Assembly (NCBI GenBank): GCA_001972305.1
Contig: BDDD01000264.1
Span: forward strand, 126,679-190,678
Reading direction: 5' to 3'
Length of the DNA stretch: 64,000 nucleotides
DNA from: Cephalotus follicularis
Lineage: Eukaryota > Streptophyta > Magnoliopsida > Oxalidales > Cephalotaceae
Shown in pieces: positions 35,501 through 47,439 of this stretch. Position 1 is the first letter of the stretch, and each line of letters starts with the position of its first letter. Below the pieces are notes generated by a model. The model made no database searches, was not told the DNA's origin, and saw only the letters and a list, made by a program, of their open reading frames with translations. The position numbers and the translations under genes were made by a program.

Positions 35501-37259
35501 AGGTTCCAATAAACTGGAACTGAGGTTGTCCTGGTGTACTGAAGGTTATGATCTTTCCATTACAATCCACATGAGCATAATGCGCCATTAACTAATCCAT
35601 GCCAAGAATTACATCTAACTCACCCATAGGCAGCACAATCAGATCCGCTAGCAAACTACGGCTAGCGATCTCTATAACACAAGAGTTACATATCCATTTC
35701 GCAATCACAGAACCTCCATTATAAAAGGTAAACACTCGGGCTCCACAGTAACATGGCATATAAAATGAGATGGGATGTATGAATGAGATGAGCCCAGATC
35801 AATAAGGGTCCATGCCATACATCGAGAAACATAAACCGTACCTCCAATAACTGAGGTAGATCCTTCTGCTACCCTCTGGTCCATCGTGTATACTCTACCC
35901 TGCTCGGTATGTGTTGATCCCATAGGTTGTTTCCCTTAGTCCCTTCCTGTCACTAAAGGTGTACCGGTACCAGAACGGCCCTGTTGCTGACGGCAACCAC
36001 TGCCTGGCTGATACCCCGTACTCTGGTTCTACTAAGAACCTCCACAACACCCATATGAACCCTGCCCAGCCTGATCCCTGGAACCATATCTGTCATGATG
36101 ACACTCCCTAGTCCCATGATCAGAAGCCCCACATACCATACATTTACCAACTCTCCACCAACAATCATCGGATGTGTGATTAGTGCTACCACAATGCACG
36201 CACTGCTCAATGGGAGCTTGTCCACTGTCACTGAAAAATCTGGAGAGACCTCCTTGAGACATAGACCTCCTAAGCTCTCTCTACTGGAAGCCACGACCAC
36301 CACTCCTCCGTCGAGACCCTCCATTTTGACCTCTCTATCTAGAAAATCTAGATGAACTGCCCGCACCCTAAGGCGAACCACCCTGTCCAGGACTGCTATT
36401 TCCTGACCTCGGGGACTTGTTACTACTCCCCAAACTCCTTCCCGATTACCCACCTGAGGAAGATGGTCTCTTGTTATCATTTTGAATTCTCAAATTATGC
36501 AACTGATCAATTATTAACTCAATCTCCCTGGCTCTACTAGCTATTTCTGGAAAATATCTCAACCGATGCGGTGCCAGATTCAGCCTGACATCTGGTCTCA
36601 ATCCATGTAGGAACTTCTTAGCCCTTCGAGTCTTTGAGTTAACCATGTGAAGAGCAACTCTTGCCAGTTCGATGAACTTGGCTTCATACTGGAGTACCGT
36701 CATATTTCCTTGTGTCAAACCAAGGAATTCTGATTCCATCGTGTCAGTCTCTATTTCGGGAAAATATTTCTTGTTGAATTCTTTCACAAACAAGTACCAA
36801 GACCTTTGCACCCCTGATTCTTCCCATAAGGATTTAACCATTCTTCACCAGTGTTCTGCCTTACCTTGTAGCATATAATAGGCAAAGGCAACTTTGTCTG
36901 CATCCGAGCATCCCAATACATCAAAGATCTTCTCGATCTGCATTATCCATCTATCAGAAGATATAGCATCTGGATCTCCCGTGAAGACTGAAGGTTTTAA
37001 CTTCAAAAACTGAATTAGGGGATCCTCCCTCCGAGCAAGCATATCCACGTATCTCATTGCCATTTTTGCACGCCTAGCTGGTCTTACTATACGAGTCTGT
37101 TCGGGTGCTTCTGCTGCACGCCTCACTGATCTTTCAACAGGAGTTTCCTTGACGGTAGCTCTTTGACGCCGCATAAAAGTACTCAATCGAGCCATCATAG
37201 AACGCACTTCTCTCAAAAGACCTCTGGATTCTTCTCGGGCAGGAAGAACATTCTCTGCT
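32595..37259 (-). pseudogene. Gag-Pol remains of element F (chromovirus)
   Basis: In sense order, Gag is at 36.45-37.26 kb (KIFDVLGCSDADKVAFAYYM) and two CCHC knuckles at 36.1-36.22 kb (CVHCGSTNHTSDDC; CMVCGASDHGTREC). Protease is near 35.7-35.9 kb (DLGSSHSYIPSHF). RT is at 34.65-35.37 kb ([20 protein letters not shown]). RNase H is at 34.1-34.45 kb. The integrase zinc domain is near 33.7 kb and its core at 33.2-33.6 kb. The GPY/F module is at 32.85-33.05 kb (PRYIGPFEILERVG) and the chromodomain-like end at 32.6-32.75 kb (VKVLWQHHRIEEATWE). The layout is the same as in A and K. About eight or more breaks. The gag start lies beyond solo LTR J. Confidence 0.85.
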
Positions 37260-37264
37260 TCCTG

Positions 37265-40200
37265 TGTAACGACCCGCATTAATTTTGGATAAATTGATGT
37301 TTGGGCCAGGGGAAATTTTTTTTTCTCCTTGGTTGTGGTTGGTTTGGGCTCTTCTTTTTCTTGGGTAAATGGTTGTTTGGTTTGGGCTTGGTGGAGGCCC
37401 AAAGGTTGTTTGTGGTTAAGAGATAAAAGTTGTTTAGATGGTGTTGGGATATGTGCAAAGCTTGCTTAGGAAGCTTGACAGTTGACTTCGGTAGATATCA
37501 TATCCATCTTTTCACATCTGAAGAAGCATTTGAGAGAGTGAGCCTTCATGTTTCATCTTTCTTCTGAAGCTTTGAGCGTTATTTGAGGTTGGAACTTTCT
37601 TTCACCCATTTACCCGTTTAGCAGGTGAGTGTCCTCCTCGGTACGCTTTGGTGCGTCACATGGTTGGTGCAGGCACGATCTTTGAGGCCAAGAAGGAGCT
37701 TTGCCTTGGGTATCATGGTTGTATGTGGTTCATGCATAGCTTCAGAGATGTTGTTCATGGTAGCTAAGCATTGTTGTGTGTTGGTCTTGCAGAGGAAGAT
37801 CTAGGCACGAAGCTCGCGTAACAAGGAAGCTAGCTTAGGAAGCTGTTGATACTAGTGAGTGGGATGTTCTTCTTTCTATCAATTTATAACTGAGAGTTTA
37901 TTGTTTATATGTCCTTCCATGATATTATCTTTGACTAGGATTTCTTCTCCTGTCATCTTGTTGATATTGCATGTGAATACTGTTGTTTTCGAGCTGATGG
38001 CTCAACGCCTGGGTTGAACTTGTTGTTTCCCCTTTATGTTTAAGTATTCATGCTTTATTTGATATCATGTGTTGTTGTCCTTGGGTACTGGTTACTGGGT
38101 GCTGGTTACTTGGTTATGTAGGAGATTGCCGGCATGAGATGGCCTAAGTGGTGATACACTTACCGCTGAGACGAGGTTCTCTTCTGTTATCTCATCAAGG
38201 GTGGAGCTGAGTAGTGATTCGCAGGCCCCTTTGACGATACTAACACTATGTGATTGCCGACGAGGTAGCTTCTCGATCGAGGTTCACCTAGTGTAGTGTT
38301 GAGCTCATGATTGCCGACGGGGGTGGCTTGCATAGCCCCTTGATCGAGGTTCATGTAGTGAGGTGCGCCAAGGTGTGATTTGCCGGGTGAGGAGAGCTTG
38401 CGTAGCCCTTCTACCGATGTTCATATGTGCTCTAGAAGTGGGTATCTATATGAGTATATGAGGGATGTGTTCAGTCCTGTAGCCCATGACCGCGTCGATA
38501 GAATGTCAACAAAGTTGTTATTTATGCTGCCGAGGTGGTTCCGGCTATGGAAGTATGTGAGCTTGATGCGTGCATGTGCATGTGTGGAATGTGCATGTGA
38601 TTGATACAGTACCAGTAGTCCCCTTGACAATTGTTGATCCTTAGAGTTGATCTTTTGTTGATCCTTGGATCCCTGGCATGTTCTGACATATAAACTGTTG
38701 TTTATCTTCTTTCCTTGAGGTCAGTCATTGAGTTGGTAGCTCTGGCGTCTCCTCGGGCTTTCTTTTTCATTGATATCCTTGTATATTTTCACCCCTGCCT
38801 TGTTTTGTTGAGCAGTGGATATGGGTTGTCCCCGGTCCAGTTGGGGTAGGGCACGTTCACCTTGACTCTTGGCACCCCGGTGGAAGTGGGTCACCCAGGA
38901 TACTCCTTGATCTTACTCACCAGTCAGTTGGACTAATCCCCTCTCAGTTTTGTGTGCATAGGGAGCGGGGCAGTAGTGTTCTTGAGATCCACTAAGGACA
39001 GCTTGTTGAGAGAGGTCAACGCCGGACGCATCACCTTAGGATGGCTCCTAGGCCACGGACACCTTCATGCATTTGGGGACATTCATGAGGTTTTTGTATA
39101 GATTTTGTTAATGTCTATGTTGTAAAAACCTTCTTTGTAAACATGTGTTTAACTCTTGGATATTGTGTGTCCTTGGCCTTTTGCCGGGATCGTGTATATA
39201 ATTCCTTTCTTTTGTTTTATATACTTTTTTGTTTGTGCTGTTTTCCCAGCCCTAGCGTTGTTTTTGCTTTGTGTTTGGGTGTGCAGGGACGACGTATGTG
39301 TTCGGGGGTTGTTAGACCCTGGGCAGAGGAGCAAGTCTCCCCAGCCCTGGCCTTGGTAAAACTTCAGTGTTTCTCCCGGGCCCTTTTATGCGTGGCACCT
39401 CTGCTGAGATGCCGGGGGAGGGGTGGCTTTGGTTGGTTGGTCAAACCATATGTTGACTTCACAGCTCAGGGTGGTTGACTCTAAGCTGGAGTCTGGTGGC
39501 GTCCACGGGTGTTGTCCCCGGGCATGCCGTAGGCGTGAAGTGGGAGTTCGCAGTTTTCTTTAGTTTTGCCCATCCTCCCGACCTCGAACCAGCTCGGTCC
39601 TTGGAGACGTTTTTGTGGGTGAGCTCTGGTGGATCCCCTGGGTACCTGGCCGGGGTGAGATTTTATCTCCATAGTGTAGTTCGAGTTTTGGTGGGACCTC
39701 GGGTGGTTGTCCCATGTGCTTGGCGTTTGTCCCCAGGCCTTTGTGTTGATCCCAGGCTTAGCCTTTGGTTGAACGTTGTCATTTTCTTGTGCCCGGGCCT
39801 AACCTTGTTTGTATGGGTCATGCCCTGGAGAGGACATTTCCGAAGTTGTAGTACAATGAGGACATGCCCGAGGATGGTTCATCCAGGGAAGGCATGTCTT
39901 AGTATGTTTGGTACGTCATGTGGTGTTGGCATCCCCTGTCCGGGACCCCGGGCAAGACGTATTGTTACGTTCTTTGCCCTGGCTCCCTCCCATGGCATGT
40001 TCCCTTGAATGGAACAATGCGTTTGGGCAGTGGGTGTGGTGCGCGTTCCCTTTAGTTAAACGGTGCATTTGCTAAGTGGGTGTTGCGTTTGTTACCTTTG
40101 GTTAAACGGTGAGTTGTGGGAATGGTTTTAAGTAAGGGTTAATTTACGATTTTACCCTTCCTTCTTTCCTCCTTCCCACTCGGGCATTCCTTGTTTTTAT

Positions 40201-40379
40201 GCCTTGGGTGCGTTTGGCCTGGGGATAGGGGTTCTCCTCGGCAGCTCGTTTTTAACGCCTGCCCTGGCCTTAGCGTTAGCCTTTGTTGTTGTTGGGGTTT
40301 GGTTAGGGATCCAGGTGAGGGATCCTTCCACCAGGTACGACCGTCCTCGGGCAGGGGTCCTTGGGAATGGGGCGTGTCA
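37265..40379 (+). mobile_element. J: solo LTR (3115 bp) in element F gag
   Basis: It starts TGTAACGACCCGC and ends GGGGCGTGTCA. The perfect 5-bp direct repeat tcctg flanks it at 37260-37264 and 40380-40384, and F's gag sense continues on the far side (40385-40507). Its end pattern (TGTAAC to TGTCA) resembles the B family. It contains degenerate repeats of gattgccgacg and cgatcgaggttc near 38.1-38.4 kb. The second half is unusually GC-rich (CCCGGGC and CCCTGGCC blocks at 39.3-40.35 kb). An open frame of 177 codons in that zone has no recognisable domain. It is the innermost layer of the stack. Confidence 0.88.
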
Positions 40380-40384
40380 TCCTG

Positions 40385-40507
40385 AGCTGCACTTTCTTCT
40401 ACTACATCTCTGGTGGATCGTGTCCGTCTAACTATAGGTGCAGCTATTCCTCCTATTGCGGTTCTACTACGTCTACCTTCCATATTTCCACCTTGAATAA
40501 GAGACAA
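40385..40507 (-). pseudogene. Gag N-terminal remnant of element F beyond J
   Basis: A short minus-strand segment (MSLIQGGNMEGRRSRTAIGG, then a basic stretch) lies between J and F's primer site, where the start of gag is expected. It is separated from the rest of gag by solo LTR J. Confidence 0.55.
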
Positions 40508-40753
40508 AAGAATCAGCTATTGATTTTAAAAATCATAATCCAAGACAATTTAATACAGCCCTCAATCATTATCAATATTACTCGATTTCAACATCACAAT
40601 CTTATCCCTAACATTAAATTTCCAAGGGGCTCAATACGATACTTATTATTATTCCGTAACTCCAATTAACTCCAGATAGCACTTTTAATTTAATCGATCA
40701 CTTTAACCTCAAATCTTTAAGGATCCTATACTGGTATATCTAATATAGTTGCG
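40508..40753. other. F leader between gag start and primer site, no gene seen
   Basis: AT-rich 5' leader of element F on the minus strand. No recognisable motif. Confidence 0.5.
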
Positions 40754-40765
40754 TCTCTGATACTA
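40754..40765 (-). other. Primer-binding site of element F
   Basis: On the minus strand TAGTATCAGAGA lies 3 nt from the 5' LTR end. It is a variant of the initiator Met-tRNA primer site used by the other gypsy elements here. Confidence 0.7.
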
Positions 40766-40768
40766 AGC

Positions 40769-42748
40769 TGTCATGCCTCGAATCGTGAGGGTAAACCCCC
40801 AAGATTTGACACGTGAGATACATTCCCTTCAATTCAATCATATAATGATCATACCCCCAAAAGTGCCATAAATTTAAAACTTTAATCAATCATTTAACAT
40901 CAGCGGAATAATTAAATCGAATATAATCTAACTCTTATAATCTCCTAAAAATTGGGCATAAAGTATTCGTTTATCTGACTTATGCCCCCTGTAAAGAAAA
41001 CCACAGTTTAACATGGGCTCAGCCCTCAACATGTCCACACTCCCAAAGGAGGAAATCAGGAATATAACATTCTAATCTTTCAGATAAAGAATCCATGATA
41101 TAATCAATACATCAACACACGTATAGAAGGCACTGCCATAAGCTGACAGGTCAATAGCTGAAAATAAACATGTCTCTTATAATTACCAAGTCTCATTGGC
41201 TTATTCAATACAAATCATATCGATAAATCCATAACGTGACATTAACAGGACCATAAGTATCAACTCAAACTCAACACCACTACCATCCAAGATCCATTCG
41301 TCTCGATCCCTTTTTACTGTGATCCATCACATGGGCCTGACCCATTCCATGACAATGAAATGGGTCAGTGACATAAAGTCGGGTAGGTATACTACATGCT
41401 ATGTATGAACAATATAATAATATGCCATGTATGCCAGAGGGTAGTAATATGCTATGAATGTAACCAATATATCCATATGTCATGTGGTGAATAATGTATA
41501 TCATATACCATCTAACGTCATGAGTGTGAATGACAATTACGGGTATATTAGCTAGTCCTAATCTTAGGGAGGTCATAGACCAACAGATGCTCAGTAAGCA
41601 ATCAAAATCACACATGGGCATCAAGATAACCTAGCACGTATATCGGTCCTCCCACATTTACGGGGTCCAATTGCAATTTATATCAGTCCTCCCGCACTTG
41701 CGGGGTCCCATTGGTCCTCCCATGAAGTGGGGTCCCTCGTATTGTGTAGTCTAACATTCATGACCATTCATTGAAAACCGTTGTATAAAACTCTTTTAGA
41801 AACTCTTTTAGGGGGAACTTTCCGTAAAACATCTTCCTTGAAGCTTTGTTTTTGTAATCCAAGTGTTAAAGATGGATTTATATAGGTTACTATGGAATCC
41901 ATTTACGGTAGAAGCCATTTAAAATCGAAAACAGTGTTAAAACAGTCATTTTTGGCAATGCAGGGCACTAAGCGTCGACGCTTAAGTGTTTTAAGCGTCA
42001 TTTGTCCCAGAATTACACTGCAAAGCGTCTACGGGTAAAAACTAGAAGGGTATAAGGCGTCGACGCTTTTGACAGATAAAAGAGAAAGACAGCTCAACAA
42101 CGAGTGGAAATCATGTCTAACTCCAGAAAATCCATTTTAAAACCAGTAAAAACAGATTATACACACATACCCAGCTCCCCATTTCATCTCTTTGTCATAT
42201 AAATCCATCAATCACTCATTAACAGCAAATATTCATACAAAATGCAAGAATGTGGCAAATAGTATAACCTACCTTTAAAACAACGATTTAGCTTGCAACA
42301 ATAGAGGATATGCTGTCAAAATGACGAGCTGCCCGTGCTTCAAGCCCCATTGTCGAGCCCTCACTTCTTCCTTGTCACTATTTCTCTTCATCCTTTTCTT
42401 CTTTTCTTCCTTTCCTTCTTCCTTTTTCCTTATCTTTTCTTCCTTTCCCGCTGGCTCTCCCTTTCTTCCTCTTTTCTCTTCTCTTCCCCCACTGGCTCTC
42501 TTTTCTCTCTTTTCTTTCTTTTTGTTTTGGCGAGGCAATGGGTATGGCGTTTTAATAAGAGAAAATGTGAGCCGCCTTTGGCGTCTTGCAATAATCAATA
42601 AAGCATTGGGCCCATGTGCTATAATATATATATATATATGTATGTATCTATATGCTCCTTTAAATTATTTAATGCTGCTTGGCCTTAATAATTCACAAAA
42701 GAACTATACCGTATAGCACAATATAGCACGTCAATAAGATGACATATC
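40769..42748 (-). repeat. 5' LTR of element F
   Basis: It matches the 3' LTR from TGTCATGCCTCG to GACATATC, then abuts LTR G directly. The GTCGAC array is at 41974-42064 and a pyrimidine-rich run is at 42.36-42.53 kb. Confidence 0.8.
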
Positions 42749-44824
42749 TAGCGGAATAACACCCAATTAAAACATAACTAGTCCATTATGGCACGTCCAC
42801 AGACCACATGGATCACCACAACATCTACAGAATTGAATTGGTGTCACCATTGCAAACAATGGTGACACACAAGCATGGAAAAAGGAAGAAGGACCAAGAA
42901 TTATACCAGCGGGTGAAGGCTCCTTCTTTCTTTGCCTCTACAAGCTTGAGTAGATTCCCCTTTGATGTTCTCCAAGCCTCAGGAACAACAAGGAATCCAA
43001 CCAGTAATGATAAAGTGTATAAACTCTCACTCTCTCTCACTTAGCTTAGAAAAGCTAAATTGATATTGACCAATGAAGTCAATGATCAATCCACCCTAGA
43101 TAAGCTCTTGCTTGGTGTATCACAGATGAAGAGAACACGCTGCAGAGAAGAATTCGAGCTCTCTTGCCCAGCAAAACTCAAACCTTTTCCATTTTTCCTT
43201 CACTTCTTCATTTTCTGCAGAAAATGCCTATTACTAGCCTCATTTCCTCTCTCCCAATCTCCCATTCAATTAGGATCATGGCCTTCACTCCCTGGGAGTC
43301 CGAAGCCATGATTCCCACGTTTCTTAAACGTGCAAGAACAGGAGGTGGAAGCTGGATATGAGAGAGAAATCGTGCCCACGAAGTGAGCTCGTGCACAGGT
43401 TGCACGTTCTGCTCAAAGACGTCGACGCCTTTTCAAAAGACATCGACGTCCATGTAATGTGGCACTAAAAACATCGATGCTTTCTAAAAGACATCGACGC
43501 CTTTCAAAATGTTAAGCATCGACGTCTTTCTAAAAGATGTCGACGCTTTGTCTGGCCAGTGAAGCATTAAGAGTCTAACTCTTATAGTGATCTCATGTAC
43601 CCTTAGAATAATGGTTAAGTAAGATCAGACATATGTGTTTCCACAAAATGCAAAATCCACATAACCAATATTTGACACCAAGACTTAATATGTCCAACAT
43701 ATTAAAGATCTAATCATGATAAGCCAGGGACCCTTTAAAATCTTGATTAAAACGAGAGGTGTTCATAAATTACCGAAATACCCCTAGGGTTCGGTTTAGC
43801 CATTCTAAATGATCCCAAACCATTTAAATGCTCTCAGAATAATATCTAATATTATCCAGATGGAAAATTAATCTAATTAATTTTCCCACACCTCATAAAC
43901 CCAGATTTTCTAAGTCGTCGGTTCGCGTGCACTATAATCCCTTGTCATACTTGGCCCCGATTGAGCTCTAGGGTAAGGATATGTGTCAACCCTATATAGT
44001 ACCTCAATGGCTAAAATATCTGATCATTACTAGGACCTTTGGTAAACTTTCCGGAAATCTAATTTCCAGTCTACCTCAACCTTGGCCAATGATTTCATAA
44101 GTCCAAAGTATAATCAGACCATAATAGGGCCGATCACCTTCGCTCAGGTGTGACAATCCCTTATTGCGCACTCACTTATATTCGTATAGATTCGATCATA
44201 ACCAAAGACCACCCGATTGCCAGCCCTGCGTAAGAACTGGGTAAGGTGGAGATCAAAGCATAACCGTCTCCATACAATATAGAGTAGTCGCTCAGGTCTA
44301 AGGATCAGACGAGTTAAAGAACTCGCTAAGTGATGATCACTTATACACAACCGCAACAAGTAGGAGTCACTACTGACACGAGAATAGCGACTATCCAAAT
44401 AGTGTCTCCTACGCGGGTCCTGTTCAGTGTACACGCTCCCAGCGCGCACCCCGTATTTGCCCTAGTGTCCAACACAGATGGTAGTGAGAGAATCCATCCC
44501 TCGATTCCATGAGCAGGCAACATACGCGCAAGTCTATCCGGTTCACTAATGCCCACAAAGTGAACCTATGACTTGGAACAAATTTGACATAAGGAATAAG
44601 GTAACCAGTCTCACAGCCTCCATGCCAGGCATCCAACCTTATGTCAGGGCATCACTAGTATAAGTAGGTAATTAATAAACTACTTCAATTATGTGATAAA
44701 ATACAAGTGATATAGCCATAACAAATTTAGCACGCATCATATATAACGAATAAGATTGTTCCATACATGGTAAAATATAATATGACAACCCATCTAATGG
44801 CTTATCGGGTCACTATCTCTAACA
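42749..44824 (-). mobile_element. G: copia-like LTR (about 2.1 kb), no coding
   Basis: On the minus strand it starts TGTTAGAGATAGTGACC (end at 44824) and runs to gggtgttattccgcta at the left edge. A segment near 44560-44590 matches LTR I in reverse. The bases atgtt just right of it correspond to B1 bases near 2833, which marks an insertion into B2. The left duplication is not present because G abuts F. No coding domains are seen. The clade assignment is tentative. Confidence 0.65.
43421..43545. repeat. RTCGAC array in LTR G
   Basis: RTCGAY cores start at 43421, 43442, 43473, 43493, 43518 and 43539 (intervals 21, 31, 20, 25, 21). Three pairs about 21 bp apart share a CTTTYYAAAAGA-like linker between two dyads. 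Confidence 0.85.
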
Positions 44825-45937
44825 ATGTTAGCCTCTCGACGAGGGTGGGGTGCGTACGGTAACACGTAGGCCCCTCGTGCGAGGTATGGTTGTTATATAC
44901 ATAGGCACTCTGCACCAGTGTATGAAGGATGATGTACACATCCTGTAGCTTATTGGCCTGTGCTTATTGCTGTAACTGATATATGATGATGATATGAGGT
45001 ATGATGAGCTGACGACATAAGATGTGATGATATTGAGATGTTTTTTCACGTATGCCCCTCGAACAAGTGTGGGGTGAGTGCGGTGACGCGTAGACCCCTC
45101 GGACAAGGGTGGGGTGCGTGTAGCGTAGTAGGAACCTCGGGCGAGGGTGGGGTGCTACGTTGAGGCCTGTGATGGCCTAATATGAGATGATAAGGTTTTA
45201 TTTATACCAGCATCCCCGAATAATATGATTTATATGGGCACATTTCTTTATTCGTGATTATTGATCATATTAGTAACTCTGGATATTTTATTGCACTTTG
45301 ATTTTTATTGTGATTCTATTATACTCAAAAAGTACTATCTTGAGTTTGAGATTTGTTCAGTGGATTCATTGTTGAGTTACAAATCTCTTTCTTTTTGGAG
45401 TCTCATTGATGTTATATTCATTCCCTGGATTTATTTCACTTTATTTATGGCTTTCTTTTCTTGATCATGCCACACCGCTTTTATTCAGCACATCCCGTTT
45501 TGGTCTGGAACTAGTAGGGAATGACTTGTCCCAACTCACTTAGTCATTTGGACTAACCCCCTCACAGTTATTTTTTCAGATGAGGCAGCAGTTGACATTT
45601 TACTGATCCACCAGACCAGTAGCATTTGTGTCTGCTAGAGGTAGACCACGAAAATTCAGGCACCTAATACTGGCAGCTCTGGCTAGCATCACATGCATTC
45701 AAGAGGACATATGGGATATTTATTATGTTTATGCTGGGTAGTTAGAATTATTATGAGATATAGAGTTATGTTCTATTGAGTTATTATGAATCAAAATGCA
45801 TAATTAAATGATTGTTGTATCCATGTGATGGATTTGGATCTAATGAACTGTTGATTTCTCTTTCGGGAGTGTGGAAATATATATATTGTGGTTGAACTGC
45901 AAATTTTAGCAACTGTTATTGATGTTACATCAAGGCA
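44825..45937. repeat. Right part of solo LTR B2, non-coding
   Basis: It aligns with B1 from about 2833 on. CGAGGGTGGGGTGCG repeats lie near 44.84, 45.06, 45.1 and 45.14 kb, followed by the uninterrupted sequence across the site where element A sits in B1 (near 45531). No gene is seen. Confidence 0.75.
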
Positions 45938-46086
45938 GAGCCCGATCAGCTGAAGGAAGAGCTCAAAATGTTAAGGCAAAGCTCGGACAAGTGAAAGCAG
46001 AGCTCGGACAAGTGAAGGCGGAGCTCTGAATGCCAGGGCAGACCGAAAAGGTAAAGGTCAGAGCTCAAGGCTCGAAGGCAAACCTT
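45938..46086. repeat. Phased GAGCTC array in B2
   Basis: Eight sites (GAGCTC and variants) start at 45938, 45959, 45979, 46000, 46021, 46041, 46061 and 46081, a spacing of 20-21 bp as in B1, with four fewer units. Confidence 0.9.
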
Positions 46087-46530
46087 GGTGCGTAGCGTCT
46101 GTTCTCTGATAATAATAAAAAAACGTTGTTTGGTGTACGTAGTTAGTTATAGAATAGAGGTCAAGGATACGGAATAAGTTAGGAAGAAATAAGGTTATGT
46201 TTTATATGGCACGGCTCGTCTGATGGGGTTAAGTCCTAGGGGACGGGTCGTGTCAAACTGGATATATACATTGTCCCATACCAGCATATATAAATGGTTA
46301 AGCTAAGCGTACAATATTCGTAAGTCTAAACCCCATCTTTTCAGGGTGACTGAAATAGCTTTAAAGTTAGAACATCTAGTTGCCTATCATAAGATAGATA
46401 AGTACACAACTAAAACTAGTTGCCTATAGGTAGGCCTATAGGTGCTCAACTAGTTACAGATCCATACAAGTCATATCATACATACATAGCATACCATGGC
46501 TCAACATGAGTCTCAATCCCACCTTTTCAA

Positions 46531-46850
46531 GATGGTAAACAGGTCAAGGATGAGACATCTGACCTTACCTTTTCATGATGGTAAATAGCTCAAGGGTTAG
46601 TCACATGGCCCCCTCATTCGAACGTAAGTCTAAATCCAGCCTTTTCAGGATGGTAAACAGATCAAGGATTATACATCTAACCTACCTTTCTCGGATGGTA
46701 AACAGCTCAAGGGTTAGTCAACCAGTCGTATATCGGTCCGCCGATAATAGCTCAACGTGAGTCTCAAATCCCACTTTTTCAGGTTGGTAAACAGCTTAAC
46801 AGTGAGACATCTAACCCCTCCTTTTTAGGATGGTAAACAGCTAAAGGTTT
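46531..46850. repeat. Composite GATGGTAAACAGCTCAAGG repeats in LTR H
   Basis: Six copies of a GATGGTAAACAGCTCAAGG-like unit start at 46531, 46577, 46649, 46694, 46783 and 46829. Each pair is 45-46 bp apart and the pairs recur every 118-134 bp. They are accompanied by gagacatctaacc or gttagtcac tails. Confidence 0.82.
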
Positions 46851-47337
46851 AGTCACAAGACTCAACCAATCACATACTATAAGTAACTATAGTAGAGGGC
46901 TCAGTCGATTAGATATCGACGCCTCATACATGACTAGCAATTTCTATTCACTCTACTGTGAACACATACATAGACTCTCTCTTATTCTTTACTACGACAT
47001 TGTAGAAAATATTTTAAGCAATCATTCACTCAATGTAAAACATATTTACATAGGTTAGACTCAAGCTTTAGAGGGCTCACGAAGTAGCCCGTTTGAGAAA
47101 AACCCGGTATAAAGTCTCAAACAAGCTATTTCAGAGAAAACGTATGTAAAACTTTACCTTTCAAATTATTCTAATAAAATTATCAAATACTTTAATAAAA
47201 ATTTTGAAATATGGTAAAACATGTTTAAAGAAAAGTTATTTAGACCTTGGAAGGCTCCCCTTGAAAACACTTTGAGAAAACGAGCAAAACAGGACTTTTC
47301 GGGTGAAAACAACACTTTGGGTGCCTAGGGGCATGTC

Positions 47338-47439
47338 CAGTTGATTGGAGGAGGAACCTCCAGCCGGCTGTGATCAATACAGAAGGATTGGCATAATTTC
47401 ACCTTTTCCAATCGACTAGGAAAAGGCTCCAGTCGACTG
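47338..47439. repeat. CAGTCGACTG cluster in LTR H
   Basis: CAGTTGATTG (47338), CAGCCGGCTG (47361), CAATCGACTA (47409) and CAGTCGACTG (47430) have intervals of 23, 48 and 21 bp. This is the same decamer family as in A and K. Confidence 0.75.

Larger units (their letters stand above)
30526..42748 (-). mobile_element. Element F: Tekay-like Ty3/gypsy chromovirus, broken
   Basis: It is a minus-strand element with its 3' LTR at 30526-32550 and 5' LTR at 40769-42748. A primer site and a polypurine tract sit at the expected places, and the gag-to-chromodomain coding remains lie between. Over the first 355 bp the LTRs differ at about 23 positions by eye, so its age is similar to or slightly less than that of element A. 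Solo LTR J lies in its gag. The left flank is B2 and the right flank is LTR G, with no matching target duplication. About eight or more coding breaks are present. Confidence 0.82.
28777..46255 (+). mobile_element. B2: second solo LTR of the B family, carrying F and G
   Basis: It starts GGTAATACCCCGTG at 28777 and ends CGGGTCGTGTCA at 46255. It is flanked by aacta (28772-28776) and aactg (46256-46260), a target duplication with one difference. The parts at 28777-30525 and 44825-46255 align with B1. About 330 bp that B1 has (roughly 2505-2833) are not present where F and G meet. No coding domains of its own are seen. Both B arrays are present. Confidence 0.75.

Noticed and set aside
39475-40008. 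Open frame of 177 codons in J
   Set aside because: It is inside a solo LTR in a GC-rich segment where long frames arise by composition. No domain, signal or homologous start was recognised.
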